This document shows positions 14,949 through 23,643 of a stretch of 39,567 bases of DNA, piece by piece. Position 1 is the stretch's first letter. Each line of letters opens with the position of its first letter. The notes below the pieces were generated by a model that saw nothing but the letters and a program-made list of their open reading frames with translations, did not search any database and had not been told where the DNA came from. Origin of the DNA: a virus; IMG/VR virus record IMGVR_UViG_3300030106_003144, positions 1,269 through 40,835 of that record; one strand, given 5' to 3'. The translations under genes were made by a program, and so were the position numbers.

Positions 14949-16823
14949 ATGCCACTTAAAAAACTTCAATTAAAACCGGGAGTTAACCGCGAAAACACTC
15001 GTTACACTACAGAGGGCGGGTGGTATGAGTCTGATAAAGTCCGGTTTCGTCAGGGTATGCCTGAAAAGATTGGAGGGTGGGAACGTATTTCAGCAAACAC
15101 GTTTCTGGGAGTATGTCGTTCACTTTGGAACTGGATTACGTTAGGTAAACAAAACCTCGTAAGTGTGGGGACACACCTTAAATACTATATAGAGCGTGGT
15201 GGTGGGTACAACGACATTACACCTATTAGAGAAACTACAGCAGCGGGAGATGTAACCTTTGCTGCCCTTAATGGTTCTCCTACGCTGACGGTTTCAGATA
15301 CAGCTCATGGGGCTGTTGTAGGTGATTTTGTTACTTACTCAGGTGCGGTGAGTTTGGGGGGTAACATAACAGCGGCTGTGCTTAATATTGAGTATGAAAT
15401 AGTCAGTGTGGTTAACGATGATTCCTACACCATAACTGCTGCGGTAAGTGCCAGTGCGGGAGATACAGGCAACGGTGGGGCTTCTACAGTAGGTGCATAC
15501 CAACTAAACACAGGGTCAGCTACAGGTGTACCGTTCACTGGTTGGGGCGCAGGAACATGGGGACAAGGTACTTGGGGTAATGGTGGTATAACTACTTCTC
15601 CGATCAGGCTTTGGAGTCAATCAAATTACGGGGAAGATTTAGTATTTGCTTATCGTGGTGGGCCATTATGCTATTGGGCGGCAAACACAGGTGTGTCCGT
15701 ACGAGGCAAAGTAATTAACACTACCAATTATCCTTCGTCTACCGATGTGCCTTCTATCACTAATTTTGTAACAATTTCAGATATTTACCGCTTTGTATTT
15801 TGTTTTGGTGCTAACACTTTGGGTACAGCAGTCCAAGACCCTATGCTTATTCGGTGGTCAGATCAAGAAGATGTGTTTAACTGGACTCCTTCAGCTACTA
15901 ATTTTGCTGGGAGCCAACGTCTTTCTCGCGGCACAGAGATTATAACTGCAAGGCAAGCAAGACAAGAGGTGTTAGTTTGGACAGATGCCGCTTTGTACTC
16001 TATGCAATATGAAGGTGGAGATGCCGTGTGGAGTGTTCAGTTACTCGGAGATAATATTTCTATTGCAAGCCAAAATGCTACTGCGTATGCAGGAAGTACG
16101 GCCTATTGGATGGGTAAAGATAAGTTTTACAGGTATGACGGTACGGTGATGACATTACCCTGTAATGTTAAACGTTATGTTTTTAATGACATAAATACTG
16201 AGCAGTTTAATCAAGTAGCAGCCGGGACTAATGAAGGATTTAATGAAGTATGGTGGTTTTATCCGTCTGCTGGAGAAACTACGAATGACCGTTATGTGGT
16301 GTATAACTACCAAGAAAATGTGTGGTATTACGGCACGTTAGCTAGAACCGCATGGTTAGACTCAGGATTGCGAGACAGACCTATAGCAGCTACTTATAGT
16401 AATAATTTGGTAGAGCACGAAAAGGGCAATGATGACAAACAAACAAGTGTGACGGCTGCTATTACTGCTTCTATTACTTCTTCTGAGTTTGATTTGGATG
16501 ATGGGCATAGTTTTGTGTTTATAAGCCGAATGCTGCCTGATGTGACTTTTGACGGCTCCAGTGCAGTAAGCCCAGCGGCTACGATGACTATTTCACCTAT
16601 GTCTAATTCGGGGTCTGGGTATAACAATCCATTGTCTGAAGGGGGTGATGCAGCAGGTACGGTAACACGGTCAGCAACAGTGCCAATAGAGCAGTTTACA
16701 GGTCAAGTGTATTTACGTTTACGTGGGAGGCAAGTAGCTTTTAAAATGGAGTCTACAGCAGAGGGAGTGGCATGGCAGTTAGGTTCTCCACGATTAGATA
16801 TGCGGCCTGATGGTAGACGGTAA
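14949..16823 (+). CDS. tail hub / nozzle protein (P22 gp10 or T7 gp12-like)
   Basis: A 624-residue protein. The N-terminus (LKPGVNRENTRYTTEGGWYE, then VRFRQGMPEKIGGW) is the recognisable start of podovirus stabilisation or tail-hub proteins such as P22 gp10, which close the portal channel below the adaptor ring. Residues about 100-175 are an inserted immunoglobulin-like module (TVSDTAHGAVVGDFVTYSG). Near 198-210 lies a Trp/Gly-rich segment (GWGAGTWGQGTWG) resembling that in the gene at 3668. The remainder has beta-propeller-like strands (ALYSMQYEGGDAVWSVQLLG; YNYQENVWYYGTLARTAW). It is encoded after lysis genes, separate from the adaptor genes. The nozzle role is by family resemblance; confidence in virion location is high. 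Confidence 0.78.
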   Translation: MPLKKLQLKPGVNRENTRYTTEGGWYESDKVRFRQGMPEKIGGWERISANTFLGVCRSLWNWITLGKQNLVSVGTHLKYYIERGGGYNDITPIRETTAAGDVTFAALNGSPTLTVSDTAHGAVVGDFVTYSGAVSLGGNITAAVLNIEYEIVSVVNDDSYTITAAVSASAGDTGNGGASTVGAYQLNTGSATGVPFTGWGAGTWGQGTWGNGGITTSPIRLWSQSNYGEDLVFAYRGGPLCYWAANTGVSVRGKVINTTNYPSSTDVPSITNFVTISDIYRFVFCFGANTLGTAVQDPMLIRWSDQEDVFNWTPSATNFAGSQRLSRGTEIITARQARQEVLVWTDAALYSMQYEGGDAVWSVQLLGDNISIASQNATAYAGSTAYWMGKDKFYRYDGTVMTLPCNVKRYVFNDINTEQFNQVAAGTNEGFNEVWWFYPSAGETTNDRYVVYNYQENVWYYGTLARTAWLDSGLRDRPIAATYSNNLVEHEKGNDDKQTSVTAAITASITSSEFDLDDGHSFVFISRMLPDVTFDGSSAVSPAATMTISPMSNSGSGYNNPLSEGGDAAGTVTRSATVPIEQFTGQVYLRLRGRQVAFKMESTAEGVAWQLGSPRLDMRPDGRR

Positions 16824-17716
16824 TGCCTACGTCAACAGATAGCACGAGCCGAGTAGTTGCGCCAGCTTTACCCACTGGCCCAGAAACATACAGTAAAGGG
16901 TATATAGATCGTCTTAATAATATATTACGTCTATATTTCAATCAGTTAGACAACGCATTGAGGAACGCTGTGGCAAATACAGTCCCCTATAATTTAAGAG
17001 TTGCCCAAGGCCAAGTGTCAGGGGCTACTGCCTTGTATCAATTTGGTTTTAATGCTGATGTAGATATTACTGAAGAAACCGTGTGGTCAGAGGGGGGTAA
17101 TATTACCTACCCCGGTGCAGCAGGAGAGGTGTATATCTCTAGCAGTGACACTAATGATGTAGCCACCACAGGTACTGGAGTGCGTACTATTAAGGTACAG
17201 GGTCTGGATGCTAATTACTTGCAGATTGAAGAAGACATTGCAATGAACGGTCAAACGCAGGTAATCACCACTAAAGAATATCTAAGGATATTAAAAGCTT
17301 ACGTACTTACTGCTGGATCAAATGGGGGAAGTGCAGGGACAGTTTATGTTGGCACAACAGGGGCTACAGCGGGTGTACCCCCTACGGTGTATGCTAGTTT
17401 TGGTGACTCCAACCAGACGCAAATGGCTGTCTACACCGTACCAGCAAGTAAGACCCTGTACATAGACGAGATAGCGTTTACCGCAGCCATAGCTTCAGCT
17501 ACTAATTCTGCAACTGTTAAGCTCAAAACACGAGAGAACGCTACTAACGCATTTAGAACACGGTTTATTCAAGTGTTGGAAAGCAATACTACAGTAGCAC
17601 CGTTTGCATATCCTTTAGCTATACCAGCAAAAACAGACATTGAGTGTCGCGCCATAGCGACTACAAACAACAACCAGATAAGCGCCTCGTTTGAAGGCGT
17701 GTTAATAGACGGGTAG
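16823..17716 (+). CDS. virion fibre-like or tail accessory protein
   Basis: A 297-residue protein joined to the tail hub gene by TAATG. Residues 25-48 are helical (GYIDRLNNILRLYFNQLDNA), possibly an oligomerisation coil; the rest is beta-rich. The segment ITEETVWSEGGNITYPGAAG starting near residue 82 and the C-terminal KTDIECRAIATTNNNQISAS are conserved blocks of a marine-phage structural family. Only one Cys is present. It has the look of a trimeric short appendage with an alpha-helical stem and beta head. No enzymatic motif is seen. Placement right after the hub suggests attachment to the tail tip or capsid; I cannot decide between them. Confidence 0.68.
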   Translation: MPTSTDSTSRVVAPALPTGPETYSKGYIDRLNNILRLYFNQLDNALRNAVANTVPYNLRVAQGQVSGATALYQFGFNADVDITEETVWSEGGNITYPGAAGEVYISSSDTNDVATTGTGVRTIKVQGLDANYLQIEEDIAMNGQTQVITTKEYLRILKAYVLTAGSNGGSAGTVYVGTTGATAGVPPTVYASFGDSNQTQMAVYTVPASKTLYIDEIAFTAAIASATNSATVKLKTRENATNAFRTRFIQVLESNTTVAPFAYPLAIPAKTDIECRAIATTNNNQISASFEGVLIDG

Positions 17717-17719
17717 ATA

Positions 17720-19582
17720 ATGGGTACTTGGACAACACCTAACAATAGAAGTTCTATATCATTTGGTGGTTTCACTTTTAATATTGGTGATGCAAGGAAC
17801 GCAGGTTATAACCCGTTCCAACCTCAGAATATTCCTTTTGGGGTACTCAGAGGTTTGGCAAGAATGAACCAAATGAGAAACCCTTTCGGTTCTGGGAACC
17901 CCCTTGCCATAGGTACACCCGGTGAAGACACTTACATTGACAACTCCTTTGCCCAAGCATCCGATCAAACCAGAGCTTCTTGCGCTGCTATGGGGCAAGG
18001 CTTTGATTCTGTATTACAAGTTTGTATACCTAAAACATCAAGTGACGGTATTGGTGGGGCAGTAGGTCAAGCAGCAGAAAAGGCAGAAGACATTCTTACT
18101 ACAGTGGTTGGCGGCATAAGTAGTGTCACTGGAATAGATGGTTTAATTGATAAAGCAGGAGAAGGTATAGCTGAGGTAGTAGGAGGAATTGTAGGGACAT
18201 TAGTTCCGGGTTTTGATGCAGATGTAGTTATAAACCCCACTGGAGGGGTAAGTGCTACTGTTACAGCTCCTAATACCAAGAAAAACCCTAACACTACTCA
18301 AAGTGGAGTTACCGTAGGCTCAACTTCAAATACACAAGGAGGAACTACCACTGTCTCTGTAGATGCAGGAGATATAGGGAATTTAGTTTTGGGCGGGGGA
18401 AGAATTGCAGATGCAGTAGATATTATTACAGGCGAAGGAACGGAAGGTGGCTACACACAAAGTGATTTAATCCTTCAAGCCGCGTGTGTTGCACAAGGTA
18501 AAGAGTACGACTACACATCCGGTATGTGTGTAGAAAAATCAAATAAACAAAAACCTCCTGCCCCCGGTGGTAGTGCGGTCAATCCCGGTGGGGGGGATAC
18601 GTCTTCTTCTGGTGGTAATACTACTGTCACCGTAGGAGGTAAAACGGATGCGGAGTTATGTGCACAGACAGGCTATGCTATAGCCAATGCAGCTAAATGT
18701 AGGCCATTTTGGGAACAATGTTCAGATGGTAAGTGGGCAATTAAAGGAACATGCCCCGATCCTACAACCACAATCACAGGCACAGATACAACTACAGACA
18801 AAGCTGCCATTTGCCCTGATAACACAGATAAAAAAGGTCAAACTATTCCTGATGGACAAACGGTAGCGTGGTGTACTAATGCTGCAACCACAACCACAAC
18901 CACAACTACAACTACAGACAAAGCTGCCATTTGCCCTGATAACACAGATAAAGCAAAGCAAGAAATTCCCGCTGGAGAAACGGTAGCGTGGTGTACAACC
19001 ACAACCACAACTACAGACACAGGCACAGGCAAAGCTGCTATTTGCCCTGATGGTACAGATAAAGCAAAGCAAGAAATTCCTGCTGGGCAAACAGTAGCGT
19101 GGTGTACAACCACAACTACAGACACAGGCACAGACAAAGCTGCCATTTGTCCTGATGGTACAGACAAAGCAAATAGGGAAATTCCTGCTGGGCAAACAGT
19201 AGCGTGGTGTACTGAGGCGGGTGGTGTAGACCCTAAATGTGATGAAGTAAGGGCTGAATGTGCTAAATTAGGCAAAGCAATGAAAGACGATTGTTCCGGG
19301 TGTGTAGATACAGTAGTTGCGGGGGGAGGAACCTCATCAGGTGGGGGTTCTAGTTTACCTTCCTTTATACCCAGAAGTGCTTTAAACGTAATAAAACAAG
19401 ATAAACCTGATGTAGTTGAAATTGATTATTTGTATGACATAGGGGGAGAAAGTATTTTTGCCCCTGATATACAACGAGCGGCCATAGATGGCAATCCGTA
19501 TGCGACTCGCGCTAAAAAAGGCGGTATTATAGGCAACGCAAACACAGTAGACCAAATAATAAGTTTACTGGGGGAAAAATAA
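17720..19582 (+). CDS. Cys-repeat virion-associated protein
   Basis: A 620-residue protein. The N-terminal 60 residues are rich in Asn, Gly, Phe and Arg. Residues 135-185 form a Gly/Val-rich hydrophobic stretch (AEVVGGIVGTLVPGF). Two cysteine-loop units, RASCAAMGQGFDSVLQVC and a related AACVAQGKEYDYTSGMC, precede four tandem modules at 360, 400, 437 and 472, each of form DKAAICPD-x-TDK-x4-IP-x-G-x-TVAWC, joined by poly-Thr linkers. After the array are four more Cys (KCDEVRAECAKLG; DDCSGC). The C-terminus ends with KKGGIIGNANTVDQIIS. Function unknown; the modules look like small disulfide or metal-bound knots. It heads a run of internal-protein-like genes, so I place it in the virion. Confidence 0.65.
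   Translation: MGTWTTPNNRSSISFGGFTFNIGDARNAGYNPFQPQNIPFGVLRGLARMNQMRNPFGSGNPLAIGTPGEDTYIDNSFAQASDQTRASCAAMGQGFDSVLQVCIPKTSSDGIGGAVGQAAEKAEDILTTVVGGISSVTGIDGLIDKAGEGIAEVVGGIVGTLVPGFDADVVINPTGGVSATVTAPNTKKNPNTTQSGVTVGSTSNTQGGTTTVSVDAGDIGNLVLGGGRIADAVDIITGEGTEGGYTQSDLILQAACVAQGKEYDYTSGMCVEKSNKQKPPAPGGSAVNPGGGDTSSSGGNTTVTVGGKTDAELCAQTGYAIANAAKCRPFWEQCSDGKWAIKGTCPDPTTTITGTDTTTDKAAICPDNTDKKGQTIPDGQTVAWCTNAATTTTTTTTTTDKAAICPDNTDKAKQEIPAGETVAWCTTTTTTTDTGTGKAAICPDGTDKAKQEIPAGQTVAWCTTTTTDTGTDKAAICPDGTDKANREIPAGQTVAWCTEAGGVDPKCDEVRAECAKLGKAMKDDCSGCVDTVVAGGGTSSGGGSSLPSFIPRSALNVIKQDKPDVVEIDYLYDIGGESIFAPDIQRAAIDGNPYATRAKKGGIIGNANTVDQIISLLGEK
18797..19210 (+). repeat. four tandem Cys-containing modules with Thr linkers
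   Basis: Four direct repeats with starts at 18797, 18917, 19028 and 19133 (periods 120, 111 and 105 bases, all multiples of three). Each encodes about 26 residues with two Cys. Linkers are runs of ACA/ACC threonine codons of differing length, which accounts for the changing period. Antisense long open frames here are artefacts of the repeat. Confidence 0.85.
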
Positions 19583-19583
19583 A

Positions 19584-20687
19584 ATGGCAGATGTTTCTAT
19601 TCCTGAGTACGTAGGTATCCGCAGTGTAGTACCCGGAACTTATGACCCTACTCGTAGAGCAGGAAGTGGTGGGCAACGCTACTTTACAGATGTGCAATAT
19701 GTACCAGCTCCTAGTTTTAGGGGTGATAGGGCTATGTACGATGTAAAAAATTATTTAGCAGCTAACCCTGATGTTGTAGCCGAATATGAAACTAACAAAG
19801 AAGAGTTAATAGAAGGTGGTGATGAACGATTTGAAACTGTAGAAGGGTTTGGTAAATACCATTATGAAAATTTTGGAAAGTATGAAGACCGTCCTTTGAC
19901 TTTAAATCCAGCAGGTGACCCGGTAGCTATAGCTCAAAATGCTGCTGATGCAGCCGCCTTGGTGTATCAACAACAAAATGCCGATAATCCAGCCCGACAA
20001 GGGTTAGCAAGTTTGCAACGTGTTACTAATGACATCATTAAAAAAGACATGGGTGATATACAAGCTTCAGGGGCTACGGAAAGAGAGCAAATAGAACAGA
20101 CTAGGGGGTATATGAATAAAAATGCCGTGTCCCCCTACCGTATGTCACAAGCTACTCAAACACCTTTAGCAGGTATTCAAGAGTCATTATCACCTTATTA
20201 TCAAACTGAAGCTGAACAAGCTCAATATGATTTACCGAATGTAGGTATACAAAATGCCCTACAAAACGCGGTAGATATGGTTTCTGTTAATGATTTGATT
20301 GGCAGTGGGCAAATTACAGTAGAAGAGTTAGCCAATTATTTTGGTCGTCCTGTAGAAGAAGTGCGGGAGTTTTATCTAAACCAAATGGGCAACTCTGGTT
20401 TTAATCAAGGTGGTATAGCCAGCGTACAGCCTTCACAAAACAGGTATTTAGGTGGGGCTACTGACGGGATGGCTGATCGTGTGCCAGCGTCTATAAACGG
20501 TAATCAACCTGCTGCTTTAAGTGATGGAGAGTTTGTAGTTCCCGCTGATGTAGTAAGCCATCTAGGTAATGGCAATTCAGATGCAGGAGCTAAACAACTT
20601 TACAGTATGATGGACAGAGTACGTGAAGCACGTACAGGTCGAAAAGAACAAGGGCAAGAAATAGACCCTAATAAATTTTTAGCGTGA
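19584..20687 (+). CDS. internal virion / ejection-type protein with NPDV motif
   Basis: A 367-residue protein. Residues 51-102 hold YDVKNYLAANPDVVAEYETN, later KYHYENFGKYEDR. This is the YLAxNPDV ... HYxxxGxxEgR motif otherwise met in bacterial secreted and surface proteins. The middle is helical and Gln/Asn-rich. Residues 255-275 (TVEELANYFGRPVEEVREFY) resemble a small helical DNA- or partner-binding domain. GGI occurs at 276-278. The last 78 residues (GGATDGMADRVPASINGNQ, then LSDGEFVVPADVVSHLGNGN) are a conserved C-terminal domain on many marine phage virion proteins. The role is probably inside the capsid or ejectosome, inferred from position before other such proteins. Confidence 0.68.
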   Translation: MADVSIPEYVGIRSVVPGTYDPTRRAGSGGQRYFTDVQYVPAPSFRGDRAMYDVKNYLAANPDVVAEYETNKEELIEGGDERFETVEGFGKYHYENFGKYEDRPLTLNPAGDPVAIAQNAADAAALVYQQQNADNPARQGLASLQRVTNDIIKKDMGDIQASGATEREQIEQTRGYMNKNAVSPYRMSQATQTPLAGIQESLSPYYQTEAEQAQYDLPNVGIQNALQNAVDMVSVNDLIGSGQITVEELANYFGRPVEEVREFYLNQMGNSGFNQGGIASVQPSQNRYLGGATDGMADRVPASINGNQPAALSDGEFVVPADVVSHLGNGNSDAGAKQLYSMMDRVREARTGRKEQGQEIDPNKFLA

Positions 20688-20697
20688 GGTAATACAC

Positions 20698-21498
20698 ATG
20701 CCAGATCCAGTAGGTCAAGAAAGTTATAGGCAAGAGTCCCTTTCTGATTGGGCGGCTCCTTTTGTTACAGATACATTGGCAAGAGGTAAAGCGTTATCTG
20801 AAATGCCTTATACCCAATACACTGGGCCGTTAACTGCGGGGCAATCAGATTTACAAACTCAAGCCTATCAAGGGATTGCAGGGTTAGACATACCTACTTC
20901 GCAAATGGGTGCTTTTAATCCTACTTCTTTTACTCAGGGCAATACTGCTCAGACTTACATGAACCCTTACCTACAGGCTTCTTTGGAACCTCAAATAGCC
21001 GAAGCGCAACGTCAAGCTCAAATACAGCAACGTCAAAATGCGTCACGATTAAGCAGAGCTGGTGCTTATGGAGGGTCGCGTCAAGCCATTATGGACTCCG
21101 AAAGCCAACGTAATTTATTGCGGAACTTGGCTGATATAACAGGTCGAGGCTACGCTACAGCGTACGATAAAGCTGAACGACAATTTAACACTGAACAAAA
21201 TCGTTTACGGGATGCCCAAAGGGACACAAACAAATATGGTTTAGATGCTTTGAGGCAGATGGCTCAGTTTGGTGATACTCAAAGAAAAATTGAGGGAGAA
21301 GGAGTTGCTGCTGACTATGCTCAGTTTAAAGAAGAACGGGATTTTCCGTTTAAGCAAGTACAGTACGCCCAATCTTTATTGCAAGGTTTACCTGTAGAGG
21401 CGATGGCCCGTGAGTATGTTGAGCCTTCTCAACTAGCTGAAATTCTAGGTTACGGTGGTACGTTGGCTGAAATAATTAACATTTTAAGGGGAGAGTAG
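20698..21498 (+). CDS. internal virion protein, helical (ejection protein candidate)
   Basis: A 266-residue protein. The N-terminus (PYTQYTGPLTAGQSDLQTQA) and the central block SRAGAYGGSRQAIMDSESQR belong to a widespread marine-phage family. Residues 92-225 are almost continuously helical and rich in Gln, Arg and Ala (EPQIAEAQRQAQIQQRQNAS), without cysteine. The segment around 122-126 (GAYGG) breaks the helices. Long, Gln/Ala-rich amphipathic helices in a protein of about 270 residues fit a small ejection protein in the manner of T7 gp14, but sequence identity is not implied. It precedes two larger internal-type proteins, as in podovirus ejection modules. The cytoplasmic role, if any, is unknown. 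Confidence 0.68.
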   Translation: MPDPVGQESYRQESLSDWAAPFVTDTLARGKALSEMPYTQYTGPLTAGQSDLQTQAYQGIAGLDIPTSQMGAFNPTSFTQGNTAQTYMNPYLQASLEPQIAEAQRQAQIQQRQNASRLSRAGAYGGSRQAIMDSESQRNLLRNLADITGRGYATAYDKAERQFNTEQNRLRDAQRDTNKYGLDALRQMAQFGDTQRKIEGEGVAADYAQFKEERDFPFKQVQYAQSLLQGLPVEAMAREYVEPSQLAEILGYGGTLAEIINILRGE

Positions 21499-21502
21499 CG
21501 TA

Positions 21503-23641
21503 ATGGCGTTTATGGAATCTTCTTTTGATACTGATGTTGAAAATGCTGAAAACTTAGGCATCCGTCAGCTTACCCAATTACAACAAGAGTACCCCCGCTT
21601 TGCTGTCGGTGTGGCTATGGAGAATCTTAAACAAGACCTCGTAGCTCAAGAAAGACAACGGCAAATGGACAACCAACCTGCTCCTCAGTCTCCTGATGTT
21701 ATTACTCAAACAGAACAGGAAGTAATGGGGATGTTAGCGGGGGGTGGGCAACAACCCCCTATGCCCCAACAAGGCATGGGAATAAGTCAATTACCTGCGG
21801 ATAACATGGCTATGCCAATGGCGGCTGAAGGTGGGATTGTTGGATTTGCAGGAAAAGGCCCATCTATGGTCAAGGAAACACCTCAAATGGGAAGTGTTTC
21901 TCCTAAAGCAGTAGATAGTGCTCAGATAAAACAATTTGCTGACTTGTACGAAAACTTAGAAAAATCTATTGCTACTGCTACAGACCCTAGGGAAAAATCT
22001 ATACGCGCAGGTGCTCTTAGAGATTTAGTTAAACAAATGGGTGACCAATTTATTTATGTTAAACAGTACCTTGATAGTAAAAAAGGTGTCGTACAACCCC
22101 GCACTCAAATGGCAGGAGGGGGTATCGTAGCCCTACAAGAAGGTGGACTGCTAAAAGTAGGAGATATAGTAGAGGGTGGAGAAACTATCGTAACGATAAT
22201 ACCTGCATCCCGCACAGGAACAGGTGAGGATATTCCTGTCACCCAAGCCGAATATAACACCTATTTAGAAAGTAATACTTTACCCCCCAATAGAAATGCT
22301 AATCGTACTGCAAGTAGTGAAGAAGGTATTCCTGCTGCACTAGAACGTTCTACCCCAGAAGATATTTTGGGGAAAAGACTGCAACAAGTAGATGAAGCAA
22401 CAGGAAATGTATTTACTGGGGAAGGGGGGCTTATGCAAGAGTTACAAGCTATAGCAGCCGACCCTGCTTATGATTCATGGTGGAAACAATTAGGGGCAAG
22501 TGGGGTAGCAGCAACCGAAGCAGTAGGCCAAGGGTTACTTAAAAGTCTTGGTATTCTTGGGGCTGATGCGGAATATTTAGGTAGAGGAATAGGAGATACG
22601 CTTGTAGGGGGTGGAGAGAAACTGGATGAAAGAACTGCTGAACAAGTAGAAGCAGCGCGACAACAAATAACAGCTCAAACCCAACAAGCTATTGATGCAC
22701 TTGAAGAAGAAAGAAATGCTATTAGTAATAATCCTGATATGTTCAATACTGAAGAAGGTAAAGCTAGACTTGCAGAGATTGGGGAAGAAATAGCAAACCA
22801 AACAGCAGGATTGCAAGCTCGATTAGAGGGATTAACAAATGTACCTGCTCCTACTGAGGCATTGACAGAAACAATAACAAGTCTTCCACAGCAAGGGTTC
22901 AACCTACTGGACAGCATGTTTGAGCAGTATGAGAAAAATGTAGCTGCTGGTGAAGCCGCTAGAGAAGCTGAAAGAAAAGAAGCTTTACGTAGAGATATAG
23001 ACGCAGCTTCAAATGAAGCTATACAAAGTCAGCGAGGCACTTTATCGGATGATGACTACAAGCTAGGTCAGATGGCCCAAGCTATGTTCAAAGGCCAACC
23101 GGGTAGTCAACAACCCCCTTCAGAAGTAGAAGGCTCTTCTACCGAAACTAAACGAAGTGGGCTAGATAAAATTTTAGACATTGCTTCTTTGCTAGGCGGG
23201 GCGGCAGGATCGTCTAAAGGGTATGAAGGCCAAAGTATACTCAACCAGCAACGTCAAGACAGAATCCTAGAAGATCAACAAGCGTTTGAGTTAGCTAAAC
23301 AACAAGCACTTTTAGATCAACGCACCGAAGAACGACAACTTATTGAAGAGCAAAGACTTGCAATAGCCAGAGCTGGAGAAATGGCTCAAATTGATATAGG
23401 TCAAATAATGCTTGACCCTGCTGTCAGACAGAAAAGGGAAGACCTCATAGAGAAACATGATGAATGGTTTGGATATGATGAAGAAGCAGTCGAACGTGAG
23501 TTAAATGCTTTTATACTTCAGTTACTTAAACAAAGACGGCAAGAAGTAGGAGCTTTGTATGACACTATGCAAAGCGGGGGAGGCACTTCTTCTGCCCTCC
23601 CTCCTGTCCCTCCCGATGTGACTGTAACTAGAAGTCCTTAA
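21503..23641 (+). CDS. large coiled-coil internal virion protein
   Basis: A 712-residue protein. The first 55 residues are helical (MESSFDTDVENAENLGIRQL). Residues 56-120 are Gln/Pro/Met-rich and end at EGGIVGFAG. A second such point, MAGGGIVALQEGG, lies near 203. Residues 365-515 are long charged helices (EARLEGLTN-, EAAREAERKEALRRD-like segments). Residues 590-640 are strongly Gln/Glu coiled (QQRQDRILEDQQAFELAKQQ). There are no cysteines in recognisable motifs and no membrane segment beyond a weak Ala/Gly stretch near 330-350. Size, coils and position fit the middle-sized ejection protein of a podovirus internal core. That is inference; sequence similarity to T7 gp15 is not evident. Confidence 0.65.
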   Translation: MAFMESSFDTDVENAENLGIRQLTQLQQEYPRFAVGVAMENLKQDLVAQERQRQMDNQPAPQSPDVITQTEQEVMGMLAGGGQQPPMPQQGMGISQLPADNMAMPMAAEGGIVGFAGKGPSMVKETPQMGSVSPKAVDSAQIKQFADLYENLEKSIATATDPREKSIRAGALRDLVKQMGDQFIYVKQYLDSKKGVVQPRTQMAGGGIVALQEGGLLKVGDIVEGGETIVTIIPASRTGTGEDIPVTQAEYNTYLESNTLPPNRNANRTASSEEGIPAALERSTPEDILGKRLQQVDEATGNVFTGEGGLMQELQAIAADPAYDSWWKQLGASGVAATEAVGQGLLKSLGILGADAEYLGRGIGDTLVGGGEKLDERTAEQVEAARQQITAQTQQAIDALEEERNAISNNPDMFNTEEGKARLAEIGEEIANQTAGLQARLEGLTNVPAPTEALTETITSLPQQGFNLLDSMFEQYEKNVAAGEAAREAERKEALRRDIDAASNEAIQSQRGTLSDDDYKLGQMAQAMFKGQPGSQQPPSEVEGSSTETKRSGLDKILDIASLLGGAAGSSKGYEGQSILNQQRQDRILEDQQAFELAKQQALLDQRTEERQLIEEQRLAIARAGEMAQIDIGQIMLDPAVRQKREDLIEKHDEWFGYDEEAVERELNAFILQLLKQRRQEVGALYDTMQSGGGTSSALPPVPPDVTVTRSP

Positions 23642-23643
23642 GA

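Noticed and set aside
18797-19210. Possible CRISPR-like array
   Set aside because: The repeats are long, in frame and code for protein modules; spacers are Thr linkers and the periods vary in multiples of three.
18722-19275. Long antisense frames (157 and 145 codons) across the Cys repeats
   Set aside because: They are mirror products of the repeated ACA/ACC and GC-containing units; they lack ribosome sites and lie inside a well-formed plus-strand gene.
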